Assembly: GCA_024279035.1 (NCBI GenBank)
Contig: JAJRSA010000001.1
Location: 32,894-96,893, forward strand
DNA from: Alphaproteobacteria bacterium
Lineage (GTDB): Bacteria; Pseudomonadota; Alphaproteobacteria; Micavibrionales; Micavibrionaceae
Direction of reading: 5' to 3'
DNA length: 64,000 nucleotides
Part shown: in pieces, positions 45,492 through 54,144 of the stretch
How the letters are laid out: each line of letters opens with the position of its first letter
Position numbering within the stretch: the stretch's first letter is position 1
Position numbers and translations under genes: made by a program
Notes under the pieces: model-generated
What the model was told of the DNA's origin: nothing
The model's input: only the letters and a program-made list of their open reading frames with translations
The model's database searches: none

Positions 45492-46074
45492 AAATGTAAG
45501 CATTATAATCCCCCTCGCCCCGCATGAAACCTCTCATGAGCTCTTACTGGATGATTTAAAACATACCAGCGCTGAAATTATCTTATCGTGTGAAGGCACA
45601 CGTGCGCACAGTCTCAATAGAGGTGCAGACAAAGCACATAATACATTCCTTTGGTTTCTGCATGCCGATAGCCGTGTGAGCGCAGAGAATATAGAGATGC
45701 TCGGACATGCCCTAGAGTCTCACCCTAAGACATTGCACTATTTTGATCTCGCCTTTGATGGATTGAGCCTGAATGCATGGGGGGCAAATATGCGTTCTCG
45801 TCTCTTTGGAACACCGTTTGGAGATCAGGGCTTTTGTATTGCAAAGCCTCAGTTTAGCCCCTATCCAGAAGATGTCCCCTATGGAGAAGATCTTCTCTTT
45901 GTCTGGCATATGCGCCAAGCGGGTATAAAGCTCAATAATATCCCCTCAAAACTCCTCACCAGTGCACGTAAGTACAGAGAACAAGGGTGGTTAAAACTCA
46001 CTTTTCTCTATCAGTGGAGATGGATTAAACTCTCCCTGCCTCAGGCATGGGTACTAATGAAAGGAAAAAGATGA
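45484..46074 (+). CDS. TIGR04283-type arsenosugar biosynthesis glycosyltransferase
   Basis: This small GT2-like enzyme of about 196 residues starts VSIIIPLAPHE. It has the duplication-of-function stretch AHSLNRGADKAHNTFLWFLHADS, where HADS replaces the usual DxD, and GDQGFCI plus a YGEDLLFVWHMRQ motif. These match the family annotated as arsenosugar transferase 2 (rSAM/selenodomain-associated). I chose the GTG at 45484, with GAGG at 45474-45477 upstream, overlapping the phosphorylase stop. A TTG at 45472 is the alternative. It overlaps the next gene by 4 bases. Confidence 0.85.
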   Translation: MLKNVSIIIPLAPHETSHELLLDDLKHTSAEIILSCEGTRAHSLNRGADKAHNTFLWFLHADSRVSAENIEMLGHALESHPKTLHYFDLAFDGLSLNAWGANMRSRLFGTPFGDQGFCIAKPQFSPYPEDVPYGEDLLFVWHMRQAGIKLNNIPSKLLTSARKYREQGWLKLTFLYQWRWIKLSLPQAWVLMKGKR

Positions 46075-46730
46075 GCACCGCCATTGCTGTTTTTGTCAAA
46101 ACTCCTTCTTTTTCTCCTTTGAAAACACGCCTTGCACACGGCATTGGACAAGAAAAAGCAGAGGCGTTTTATCGTCTGAGTCTGAGCGCCATTGAAGAGA
46201 CTCTTAAAGCTATAAACGCAACTCCCTATTGGGCGGTACGTGAACAGGAGGCGCTTACGCAGCCTCTCTGGTCTGCCTTTCAAACACTCCATACAGGGGG
46301 AGGAGATTTAGGAGAGAGCCAAGATCATATCTATAAAACCCTCTTAAAAAAACATAAAACAGTTCTCTTGATTGGGGCAGATGCGCCACAACTCTCCACA
46401 GAGATTATAGGGGAGGCCATCAAAGTGCTCACCGCGCATGATTTTGTCATAGGGCCTGCTCATGATGGAGGCTATTATCTCTTTGGAGGCACAAGAGCTC
46501 TCGACACACGCATATGGACGTCTGTGCCTTGGAGTACGCCCACAACATTGAAAGAACTAGAGACACACCTCCCCTCAACCCCTTACTCTCTTCCTTCTCT
46601 CACCGACATAGATACAGAGTCTGATCTACAGGCCATACAGGGAGAAATGCCCCAAAGAATGAGCGTTGCACAAAAAAATATGGTAAAATGGGTAACTTCT
46701 TTGAAAGATCAAACGAATAAGGAGACATGA
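46071..46730 (+). CDS. TIGR04282-type (DUF2064) arsenosugar biosynthesis glycosyltransferase
   Basis: The 219-residue nucleotidyltransferase-like GT-A fold belongs to the DUF2064 family: IAVFVKTPSFSPLKTRLA, IGADAPQLSTEII, VIGPAHDGGYYLFG and LTDIDTESDL. The ATG at 46071 forms an ATGA overlap with the preceding gene and follows AAAGGAAAAAG. The family occurs with TIGR04283 and ArsM in arsenosugar loci. It is proposed to act on sugar nucleotides or to add the aglycone group. Overlap with msrB shows the operon continues. Confidence 0.87.
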   Translation: MSTAIAVFVKTPSFSPLKTRLAHGIGQEKAEAFYRLSLSAIEETLKAINATPYWAVREQEALTQPLWSAFQTLHTGGGDLGESQDHIYKTLLKKHKTVLLIGADAPQLSTEIIGEAIKVLTAHDFVIGPAHDGGYYLFGGTRALDTRIWTSVPWSTPTTLKELETHLPSTPYSLPSLTDIDTESDLQAIQGEMPQRMSVAQKNMVKWVTSLKDQTNKET

Positions 46731-47215
46731 TGCATTTAGGACGACGACAATTTGTAATGGGCTTAGGCGGAACAGTTCTTACGCTTATGGTAGGAGTAGG
46801 AAAGGTTTTTGCCGCTATGATAGAGAAAATTAATTTAACAGATAAAGAATGGAAATCTCGTCTCTCTCCAGAACAATTCCGTGTTTTGCGTAAAGCAGGC
46901 ACTGAACACGCTTTTTCCAGTCCTTTAAATAATGAAAAACGGGAAGGGCATTTCCACTGTGCGGGATGTGATCTTTCTCTTTTCTCATCTGACAAAAAAT
47001 ATGATAGTGGCACAGGATGGCCAAGCTTTTATGATAAAATCGAAAACCATATAGAAACAAAAACCGATTATAAGTTATTTTTTCCACGTAAAGAATATCA
47101 CTGCGCCCGTTGCGGAGGACATCAAGGACATATTTTTTCAGATGGGCCAAAACCAACTGGATTGCGTTATTGTAACAATGGTATAGCTCTAAACTTTAAA
47201 GAAAGATCAGAATAA
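46727..47215 (+). CDS. msrB: Exported (Tat-type) peptide methionine sulfoxide reductase MsrB
   Basis: The 162-residue protein reduces methionine-R-sulfoxide. A twin-arginine leader (GRRQFVMGLGG, residues 5-15) precedes the hydrophobic stretch and cleavage region near 30. Zinc CxxC pairs lie at C78/C81 and C126/C129. The catalytic Cys is C149 in LRYCNNGIALNF; the family motif is RYCxNS, so Asn-Gly here is a slight variant. It overlaps the DUF2064 gene by 4 bases and is followed by msrA after 2 bases. Confidence 0.92.
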   Translation: MMHLGRRQFVMGLGGTVLTLMVGVGKVFAAMIEKINLTDKEWKSRLSPEQFRVLRKAGTEHAFSSPLNNEKREGHFHCAGCDLSLFSSDKKYDSGTGWPSFYDKIENHIETKTDYKLFFPRKEYHCARCGGHQGHIFSDGPKPTGLRYCNNGIALNFKERSE

Positions 47216-47217
47216 AA

Positions 47218-47817
47218 ATGAAACCCTTATTTACAATTTTAAACCTTATTTTCACAGGAGTCCTCCTCATGTCTACCCCCACACACGCAAAAGACACAAT
47301 GACACAGGACACACTCATTGTTGCGGGAGGGTGCTTTTGGTGCATTGAATCTGACTTTGAAAAACTTGAGGGGGTCATTGGTGCTTTTTCTGGATATATA
47401 GGGGGCACAGCAGAAACTGCGACATATAAACACGTTTCCCATGGGGGCACAGAACATTACGAAGCCATCAGAATTGTCTTTAATCCAGAGAAAATCACAC
47501 GCTTTGAACTTTTAGAGTATTTTTGGCGTCATATTGACCCTTTGGATGACACCGGCCAGTTTTGCGATAAAGGAGATCAATATAAAAGTGCTGTTTTTGC
47601 ACGCAATAAAGAGCAAGAAACAGAAGCCCTTGCCTCAAAAAAAGAGGCAGAAGGCATCCTTGGAGAAAAAATTGTAACAGAGATCCTTCGAGAAACCCCT
47701 TTTTATGATGCAGAAGACTATCACCAAGACTATTATAAAAAACACCCCATCAGCTATGCATTCTACCGTAAAAGCTGTGGACGAGACAGACGAGTCAAAG
47801 CCCTTTGGGGGAAATAA
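47218..47817 (+). CDS. msrA: Exported peptide methionine sulfoxide reductase MsrA
   Basis: This 199-residue reductase for methionine-S-sulfoxide has a Sec signal peptide (about residues 1-24, ending THA). The active site is GGCFWCIE with C39 catalytic, followed by EGVIGAFSGYIGGTAE and YHQDYYKKHP. Together with the Tat-exported MsrB it provides both stereoisomer activities in the periplasm. Its place inside the arsenic operon suggests defence against oxidant damage or an As-O reduction role, the latter being speculative. Confidence 0.93.
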   Translation: MKPLFTILNLIFTGVLLMSTPTHAKDTMTQDTLIVAGGCFWCIESDFEKLEGVIGAFSGYIGGTAETATYKHVSHGGTEHYEAIRIVFNPEKITRFELLEYFWRHIDPLDDTGQFCDKGDQYKSAVFARNKEQETEALASKKEAEGILGEKIVTEILRETPFYDAEDYHQDYYKKHPISYAFYRKSCGRDRRVKALWGK

Positions 47818-47821
47818 AATC

Positions 47822-48247
47822 ATGAATATTTTGTTTCTGTGTACAGGCAATTCTGCCCGCTCCATCTTGGGAGAAGTTATATTTAACACTCTCTTTTCAA
47901 AACAGGGGAAAGCCTTTAGCGCAGGGAGTCATCCCGTTGGCGCTATTAATCCTATGGCGCTTACTATTTTAAAAAAACACGGGCATGAAACGCACGCATT
48001 ATCCAGTAAAAATATGAATGAGTTTACCGGCGATGATGCCCCACTCATTGATATTCTTATTAGCGTTTGTGACAATGCTGCCCAAGATTGCCCTGTATGG
48101 TTACTTGGCGAGACCCCACCAAAACACATCCATTGGCCTCTCCCTGATCCTGCGAGCGTAGAAGGAGAATCTAAAAAAGAACAGGCCTTCGAAGATACAT
48201 ATCAAATCTTAAAAGACAAACTCTTTGTGCTTATTCCTTCTCTTTAA
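47822..48247 (+). CDS. arsC: Arsenate reductase ArsC (thioredoxin-coupled, LMW-PTP fold)
   Basis: This 141-residue protein starts at the ATG at 47822, immediately before the motif. The phosphatase-like loop is CTGNSAR (C7-R13), and the later ISVCDNAAQDCPVW segment contains the resolving cysteines. WPLPDPASVEG carries the catalytic Asp. It reduces arsenate to arsenite, the substrate of ArsM. It is the last rightward gene of the operon and its 3' end overlaps the convergent radical SAM gene by 17 bases. Confidence 0.93.
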   Translation: MNILFLCTGNSARSILGEVIFNTLFSKQGKAFSAGSHPVGAINPMALTILKKHGHETHALSSKNMNEFTGDDAPLIDILISVCDNAAQDCPVWLLGETPPKHIHWPLPDPASVEGESKKEQAFEDTYQILKDKLFVLIPSL

Positions 48248-49178
48248 CACTACACGCGCCCCCTCCAAGAACACAAAATTTAGAGCAATGGGGATGATTG
48301 AGCTGAACACTCTGTGAGGCCTCTTTAAGCGTTCCTCCCATATTAAATTGAGGATCATACGCCAAAAGCGTACACGCCATAACAGAGGGAACATCATCGC
48401 CTTTATGTTTAACGACCATGCGAGAGCTCGCACACATCATATCATCGGGATCTACATCCAGAATATCCCAACATGCTGTGGTAATTTCAGGAACGTCTGT
48501 CTTTTCATCCATTTCTGGAAATAAAATCAATTGCTTTTTATCCTGTGCATCAATCTTAATACCATACTCTTTAAAGAAAGAGTCAAAACCACGACGAAGA
48601 TCATCTTCTTCCTCCCCCCACCGTGTCCGTCCTGCAATATCGATTGTAAATTCATGCGCAGAGAGCCATTGTAAGCCTTTTGTCATCGGCACCCATGAAC
48701 GAACCCCTCGTTCTTCCTCATGCATTTCCTGCTTAAAATGATCGACAGAAATACGGAGTGTCATCTGTGCTCCATATTGCTCTTTTAAACGCAATAAAAC
48801 GTCTTCACACTTCATCATTGGGCGCATGGCGTTTGTAAGAACAAGAAGTTTAAACCCTCGTCCCAGGCACTCTTCCATAATTGGAATAATAGCAGGGTTC
48901 ATAAAGGGTTCTCCCCCTGTAATTCCAATTTCTTCTGTCCCCAGATCTTCTGTTTCAATTTCATCCAAATAAGAAACAACATCCTCAAGAGTTAAATAAA
49001 CCAGTCGATCATTTCTAGGAGTAGACTCAATATAACAATTCACACACGCCAAATTGCACAATGTTCCTGTATTTAACCATAAGGTTTTTAACCTCTTGAG
49101 ATCAACATATGCCCGTCTCTCCTCTTTGGACGTTATCAACGGATCGGAAAACTTACTTTGAGGCATAGAGATGTACAT
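48231..49178 (-). CDS. Radical SAM/SPASM-like protein linked to the arsenic cluster
   Basis: The 315-residue protein has the cluster motif CNLACVNC (C41, C45, C48) and GITGGEPF for SAM binding. A C-terminal Cys-rich region holds a Cys in MACTLLAYDPQ, then HCSKFCVLGGGACS, suggesting auxiliary Fe-S ligands as in SPASM/Twitch proteins. Arsenosugar loci use a radical SAM enzyme (ArsS) to attach the deoxyadenosyl group to dimethylarsenic. This protein is similar in size, but the surrounding residues do not look like the ArsS I recall, so it may be a distinct family filling that role. It converges on arsC. Confidence 0.75.
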   Translation of the reverse strand: MYISMPQSKFSDPLITSKEERRAYVDLKRLKTLWLNTGTLCNLACVNCYIESTPRNDRLVYLTLEDVVSYLDEIETEDLGTEEIGITGGEPFMNPAIIPIMEECLGRGFKLLVLTNAMRPMMKCEDVLLRLKEQYGAQMTLRISVDHFKQEMHEEERGVRSWVPMTKGLQWLSAHEFTIDIAGRTRWGEEEDDLRRGFDSFFKEYGIKIDAQDKKQLILFPEMDEKTDVPEITTACWDILDVDPDDMMCASSRMVVKHKGDDVPSVMACTLLAYDPQFNMGGTLKEASQSVQLNHPHCSKFCVLGGGACSVKEKE

Positions 49179-49228
49179 TCTTAAACGTTGTATAAAGATT
49201 GTACACTATATAATAATTTTGAATTCGG

Positions 49229-50380
49229 CTAGTGAAGAGACTCAAAATTCTTTTTATAAAGGTCTCTTGCAAGGTCTATATTCAGACGGTCATAATAGGA
49301 CAATGCTCTGTTCAACGTTATGCCCTTCATGACGTGTTCATTAGATCTAATAGGCTCTGTTAACAAAAATAATTTAATGAAATCATTGCGCTCAATACTG
49401 TGTGCCTTACACAAAATTGCCAACCCATGCCCGTATTCTTGAGAGAGAACAACAATAGAATCTTCTGCGCTTATACTCATAAAAATGGTAAATTGTGCAA
49501 CAAATAATTTATACCTCTTCAGCTTCAAAGTACTATGCATTTCTTGTAATATTACTGACTGAGATTCACTTGAACGCCCTGTCCGAATTTGTGATTTTGC
49601 ATACTCGGATGAGAGAAGATTCTCTGATGGCAGATAAGGAGAGAGATAGGCTCCTCGCCCGACATTCTCTTCTATAACCTCATCGACAGCCCTCATAAAA
49701 GGTTCCCCAACACTCCCATATTTATCCTGAATGAATAACTTCAGATTTTCTCCCACAGAGTGATAGAGCTTTTTCACAAGGCTCTTGGGAATATCAGAGC
49801 GTTCCAACAAGGGCTGTGCAACATTATCTGAGCGTTTAGCACTCTCAAACAACCCCTCCAAAGCAACCTCCGAAAACTCTATACATTCATTGCCAGCTAG
49901 AACCCTATCTGTCTCTTTATCTTCAAGAGATATCAATTCATCAACAACAGAGTCTGGTAAACTCTGGCGAGATGCTATGGCCTGCCAATAAATAGATTTC
50001 CGAGACTGAATAATATACATCAAATCAAGAACGCTCAAAACAGGGCTATGCCTCAAAATACTGTCTGCCACCTTAATCTCATCATAGGCAAGATTTAAAA
50101 TGAGACGTGACGGTACATTTTCCATTTTAGCCAATTTCTTAGCGAGAGATGTTCGTAATTCTGCTTCTGCCTTTTGAATAAGAGCAAGCAACATATCCGT
50201 CACAAGATCTCTCTCTCGCTGTCCAACAGACACATCTAAAAGTTCTGTTACAACATCGCCAAGCTTCGTGCGGGCAGCCGAGGCCTTCTTTCCTCCAGAT
50301 TTATAAACACGATGGGTGTCATACAGCTTGACCAAAAGTGGTTTCATATGTTCTGATTTTTCTAATAATCCAATATTCAT
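49229..50380 (-). CDS. DUF2336 domain-containing protein
   Basis: This 383-residue all-helical soluble protein has the DUF2336 pattern: TLGDVVTELLDVSVGQRERDL-like helices, LAYDEIKVADSILRHSPVLS and LLERSDIPKSLVKKLYH. The family is largely alphaproteobacterial, and its function is unknown though it often accompanies signalling genes. It has no membrane segment. It stands alone, with about 220 non-coding bases upstream (50381-50604) in which I see no gene or clear regulatory motif. Confidence 0.8.
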   Translation of the reverse strand: MNIGLLEKSEHMKPLLVKLYDTHRVYKSGGKKASAARTKLGDVVTELLDVSVGQRERDLVTDMLLALIQKAEAELRTSLAKKLAKMENVPSRLILNLAYDEIKVADSILRHSPVLSVLDLMYIIQSRKSIYWQAIASRQSLPDSVVDELISLEDKETDRVLAGNECIEFSEVALEGLFESAKRSDNVAQPLLERSDIPKSLVKKLYHSVGENLKLFIQDKYGSVGEPFMRAVDEVIEENVGRGAYLSPYLPSENLLSSEYAKSQIRTGRSSESQSVILQEMHSTLKLKRYKLFVAQFTIFMSISAEDSIVVLSQEYGHGLAILCKAHSIERNDFIKLFLLTEPIRSNEHVMKGITLNRALSYYDRLNIDLARDLYKKNFESLH

Positions 50381-50604
50381 TTTTTATACCATTCTTATTT
50401 CGAGCACCTAAAAACGTAGGCACACAAAAGTTAACCCAAATACACAGCACACTCTTTACCATTATAGGATGGTCCGCCAGAACCATCTTTTGAAGAATCA
50501 ACCAGACAATGATTGATCCTGATGCTCATTTAATAGGAAAAAGATTACCACAAGGTTAACAAAATAAAATTTTATAGAGCTAAGATTTGGATACTCATCT
50601 TCTC

Positions 50605-51954
50605 CTACAAGCTCAACCCCAAAATCATCAAAAACCCAGAGATAAAAACACTGGCCATCATTTGAGAACGCGTAAGGAGGAGAATACCATCCAGTTTGTG
50701 GATAGCCCAGATCATGCTCACCCCCCTCACAACAAAGGCAGTGAGAACAGCAAGGGCGACGCCTTCTCCGCCCATAGTCGGAATCAAGAGCACAGACATG
50801 GCAATCATGATCCCTGTTGAAACAACACTCAAAGACAAGTTCCATCCTGCGTGCCCTGCCATGGTCATATAATCTTCTGCCGAGCCAAAGGCTGTATTCA
50901 TGATGAAGGCGGCGGAGAGGATTAAGAGGATGGGATACGCATTATAACAGCTTGTACAAAACCAGCTTGTAACCCATTCTCCCATTAACAACACGCCTAA
51001 AGCGCCAGCAATGGCGACAATCACACCAACAGTGCGTACAATTTTAAACTCTGCAGCAGCGGTTGCCTTGTCTTTTTGTCCAAACAACGCCCCCAAACGA
51101 GGCGCAAGGAGTTGAGACAACGCTTGCTTTCCGATCAAGAGAAAACGTCCCAAACGCATGGCTATAGCATAATCTGCCGCAACCACTGCACTTGATAAGG
51201 CCCCCACGAGCAACAAATCAAAGCCTCTGGATTGCTGATTAAGCCCATAGGTCATCAGGTTTTTAGAGCCATATTCAATATCCCACTTTGTAAACACTTT
51301 CTCTCCAATATTGGGCATAATCGGTGCTTTCCAAAAAATCATGAGGAGAGGCAGGAAAAGTGCTATATTCATCGCAAGCGTGACCCCCTCCATAGACGGG
51401 AGCATCACATAGGCAATAAACAGAGTCAGAACTTTAAGAAGGTTAGGATAAATCTCGTTATAGGTGATCGATATTTTAACCTCTTGCTTAGCCCGATGCC
51501 AGATGGCCAAAACACGGCGCAAAGGTTCAAATAATATCAAGGGAGACAAATAGATAATCCATTTTTTTAATCCAATTTCTCCGAATAATTGTTCTATACA
51601 ACCAGATAAAAGAAGACTAACACCGATAAAGATAAGCCCATAGAAACACACCCAACTGAGCGCTCGCCCTGTCATCATTTGACCTAACCCTGTGTCATCT
51701 CCATCCCCCTCTAAACGAGACGCATGATAGAGAATAACGCTACAAAAAGGGCCTGCAATCAACATCCCCACAAGCGTGACATAGGCAAGCGCCATCATAA
51801 ACAAACCAAAATCTGCCTTATCCAGAATATGTCCCCCAAACCACAAGACCGCAATCGTGGAAAAAACAGCGCTGACTTTGGAAAACACACTCACTTTTGC
51901 GGCTTGAAGATAGCCACCCATAAGCGTGTTCATATGCTGGTTTAAATCAATCAT
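50605..51954 (-). CDS. Polysaccharide flippase (Wzx/MATE-like)
   Basis: The 449-residue membrane protein has about twelve to fourteen hydrophobic segments. A typical oligosaccharide flippase start (KVSVFSKVSAVFSTIAVLWFGG) and the AMRLGRFLLIGKQALSQLLAPRLGALF stretch are visible. It would translocate undecaprenyl-linked oligosaccharide to the periplasmic face. It is divergent from a GT4 glycosyltransferase, and together with the 31-37 kb cluster it suggests exopolysaccharide assembly. Confidence 0.85.
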   Translation of the reverse strand: MIDLNQHMNTLMGGYLQAAKVSVFSKVSAVFSTIAVLWFGGHILDKADFGLFMMALAYVTLVGMLIAGPFCSVILYHASRLEGDGDDTGLGQMMTGRALSWVCFYGLIFIGVSLLLSGCIEQLFGEIGLKKWIIYLSPLILFEPLRRVLAIWHRAKQEVKISITYNEIYPNLLKVLTLFIAYVMLPSMEGVTLAMNIALFLPLLMIFWKAPIMPNIGEKVFTKWDIEYGSKNLMTYGLNQQSRGFDLLLVGALSSAVVAADYAIAMRLGRFLLIGKQALSQLLAPRLGALFGQKDKATAAAEFKIVRTVGVIVAIAGALGVLLMGEWVTSWFCTSCYNAYPILLILSAAFIMNTAFGSAEDYMTMAGHAGWNLSLSVVSTGIMIAMSVLLIPTMGGEGVALAVLTAFVVRGVSMIWAIHKLDGILLLTRSQMMASVFISGFLMILGLSL

Positions 51955-52093
51955 GAGGAAAGTATAAAGATTTTAGAAAGGAATCCCATTCTTTCTTCTG
52001 TTCCTCTCTCTAATAAAAGAGCCTCATTTTTTTTGTGTGCATAGCCCTCTTTTTTCCATTGGTATCTTGAGCGTTTAAAAATACACTCTTCTC

Positions 52094-53218
52094 ATGAAAA
52101 TAGCCTATATTTCAGGATCAACCATTCCGTCGGGGAAAGCCAATGCGGTGCATGTGATGAAAATGTGCCAAGCCCTTGCGCGTCATCAGAAATCATGTGT
52201 GACCTTGTATGGGAAAAGAGGCTCATGGTTTCAAAATCCGTATGATCACTATGGGGTAAAGCCCTCATTTAAGCTTGTGCGCTCTTGGTTTGGAACGCTC
52301 TCTTTTCTTTCGGGGAGTCTGCGTCTTCTTGTTTTGTTTATCCATGCAGGTTTTATTAAAAAGCCTGATGCGTATTATGGACGCGATGCGTTGGGGTTAT
52401 ATTTTATCTCTCTGTTTAGACGACCTCTCTTTTACGAAGCACACCAAGTGCCTCAAGGGAAATTTTCACGATTTATTGTTACAAGGCTTCTGAAATCACC
52501 TGCCCTCAAAGGGGTCGTTGTTATTTCCAAGGGGCTCAAAAAAGATTTCAAAAAAGAATTTTCCTTTTCTCAACACCCTCTCCTCGTTGCGCATGATGGA
52601 GCAGACATTCTCACCAAAACTCCTATGAAAATCCCGCAAAAGCTCTGGCTTGGACGACGCAACATTTTACAAGTTGGCTATACAGGATCTCTTCACACAG
52701 GGCGAGGTTTAGAGATGATTGTTGATGTTGCACATTTGATCCCAGAAATGGATTTTCACGTGATTGGAGGGACGCGCGCACAGAAAGAGACATGGCTCAA
52801 AAAAGGCCTTCCTTCTAATTTATTCATGCACGGATCAAAACCTCATGCCGATATTCCCTCTTATCTTGCCAAATTTGATATTGTTCTCGCGCCTTACCAC
52901 CCTAAAATTCATATTGGGACAGGCGCAGACATTGCAAAATGGATCTCTCCCATGAAATTGTTTGAATATATGGCCTCATCAACCCCTATTGTCTGCTCTG
53001 ACCTCCCCGCTCTGCGAGAAATTATAGAGCACGGGCGTAATGGTCTCATGGTTAAATCTGATGACCCCACAGCATGGGTCGATGCGCTCTGCACCCTGTC
53101 GAAATCAACCGATCACCGCACCAGCATCGGGCAAGAGGGTTTAAAAGACATACAAAACCATTTCAGCTGGAACATCCGTGCTGATAACGTGACCCAGTTC
53201 ATGAAGAAGCATATATAA
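52094..53218 (+). CDS. Glycosyltransferase family 4 protein
   Basis: This 374-residue GT-B glycosyltransferase has the N-terminal GSTIPSGKANAVHVMKMC acceptor region. The C-terminal donor site includes GYTGSLHTGRGLEMIV and SPMKLFEYMASSTPIVCSDLPALREII, the EX7E-like glutamates and the typical GT4 end. It transfers an activated sugar to a cell-surface glycan. A triple-hairpin repeat follows its stop. Confidence 0.9.
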   Translation: MKIAYISGSTIPSGKANAVHVMKMCQALARHQKSCVTLYGKRGSWFQNPYDHYGVKPSFKLVRSWFGTLSFLSGSLRLLVLFIHAGFIKKPDAYYGRDALGLYFISLFRRPLFYEAHQVPQGKFSRFIVTRLLKSPALKGVVVISKGLKKDFKKEFSFSQHPLLVAHDGADILTKTPMKIPQKLWLGRRNILQVGYTGSLHTGRGLEMIVDVAHLIPEMDFHVIGGTRAQKETWLKKGLPSNLFMHGSKPHADIPSYLAKFDIVLAPYHPKIHIGTGADIAKWISPMKLFEYMASSTPIVCSDLPALREIIEHGRNGLMVKSDDPTAWVDALCTLSKSTDHRTSIGQEGLKDIQNHFSWNIRADNVTQFMKKHI

Positions 53219-53263
53219 AGGTCTCTAGACACTACACTTTCTTTCTTTCCCTCCCTTATTGTC

Positions 53264-53397
53264 ATACCCGCGAAGGCGGGTATCCAGCCCATTATAACGA
53301 CAGTGGCTTTGCCACTGACATATGGATCCCCGACGACGTTAAGATATGCTCCGCATATCCTCGGAGATGATTGTGAGAGGTGAGACCATTAGGTCTC
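53264..53397. repeat. Intergenic element with perfect hairpins between convergent genes
   Basis: Four inverted repeats fill this space: ATACCCGC/GCGGGTAT (53264-53283, 8 bp, loop GAAG), CAGTGGC/GCCACTG (53301-53317), GATATGC/GCATATC (53343-53359) and GAGACC/GGTCTC (53382-53397). The first resembles the widespread 'cccgcgaaggcggg' proteobacterial intergenic palindrome. It may act as a bidirectional terminator for the GT4 gene and the histidine kinase operon. The last hairpin overlaps the kinase stop. Confidence 0.75.
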
Positions 53398-54144
53398 TGT
53401 CCGACAGACAGGGATATAGAGTGAAAAAACTGTGCCTTTGCCCTCCACAGAAGACACATTCACTCCCCCTTTCCAGTTTTTAAGAATGTTGTGGACGATC
53501 GAGAGTCCTAGACCTGTGCCCTCTCCTATCTCTTTTGTTGTATAGAACGGATCAAAGATGCGCTCTATCTCTTCTCGTGGAAATCCACGCCCTTCATCTG
53601 CAACAGACACACATGCATAACGCCCCGACTTTAAAACATCATTGATGATTTCTGGACGATTGGGATCGTCTTTCAAGACAAAGATATAGTCCATTTTTAC
53701 ATCAATCTTTCCTTTTTGTTCCATTGAATCGGCTGCATTGGTCAAAAGGTTGGTGAGAAGGCGCACCATATCTGTCTCATTCATCCACGCCCAATAATCA
53801 GATTTTGGACAGGGAGAGAGGCTGACTTGAATGGTCTTGGGGAGAAGATCTTTAGAAAAAGACAAGGCATGTTCAAATGTTTCTTTCATATTTATAAAAC
53901 AGAGATGATCTGAGTCTTCTCGAGCAAAGGCTAAAATATCTTCAATAATATCGGCTGCTTTGGTTGTACAAGAAATGATTTTCTTGGAAGAGGCTTGAAT
54001 GACGTCATCATCTTTCGCCCGTTTTTGAATCGCATCCACTGCAAAAAAAATAGGCTGGAGCATGTTATTGAGCTCATGAGCCACGCCTCCTGCTAATTGC
54101 CCCAAAGACTCCATTTTTTCGCGCTGTCGTTCTAAAGTTTTCAT
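53389..54144 (-). CDS. Soluble histidine kinase without sensor domain
   Basis: This 251-residue kinase core has the phosphoaccepting His in GGVAHELNNML (H23), an N box NLLTNAADSM, and the catalytic glycines VADEGRGFPREE and GEGTGLGLSIVHNIL. There is no sensory or membrane region. It is the NtrB/hybrid-like type, with the HisKA domain at its very start. It begins directly after the response regulator stop, so the pair is co-translated. It probably receives input through a partner protein. Confidence 0.9.
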   Translation of the reverse strand: MKTLERQREKMESLGQLAGGVAHELNNMLQPIFFAVDAIQKRAKDDDVIQASSKKIISCTTKAADIIEDILAFAREDSDHLCFINMKETFEHALSFSKDLLPKTIQVSLSPCPKSDYWAWMNETDMVRLLTNLLTNAADSMEQKGKIDVKMDYIFVLKDDPNRPEIINDVLKSGRYACVSVADEGRGFPREEIERIFDPFYTTKEIGEGTGLGLSIVHNILKNWKGGVNVSSVEGKGTVFSLYIPVCRTET

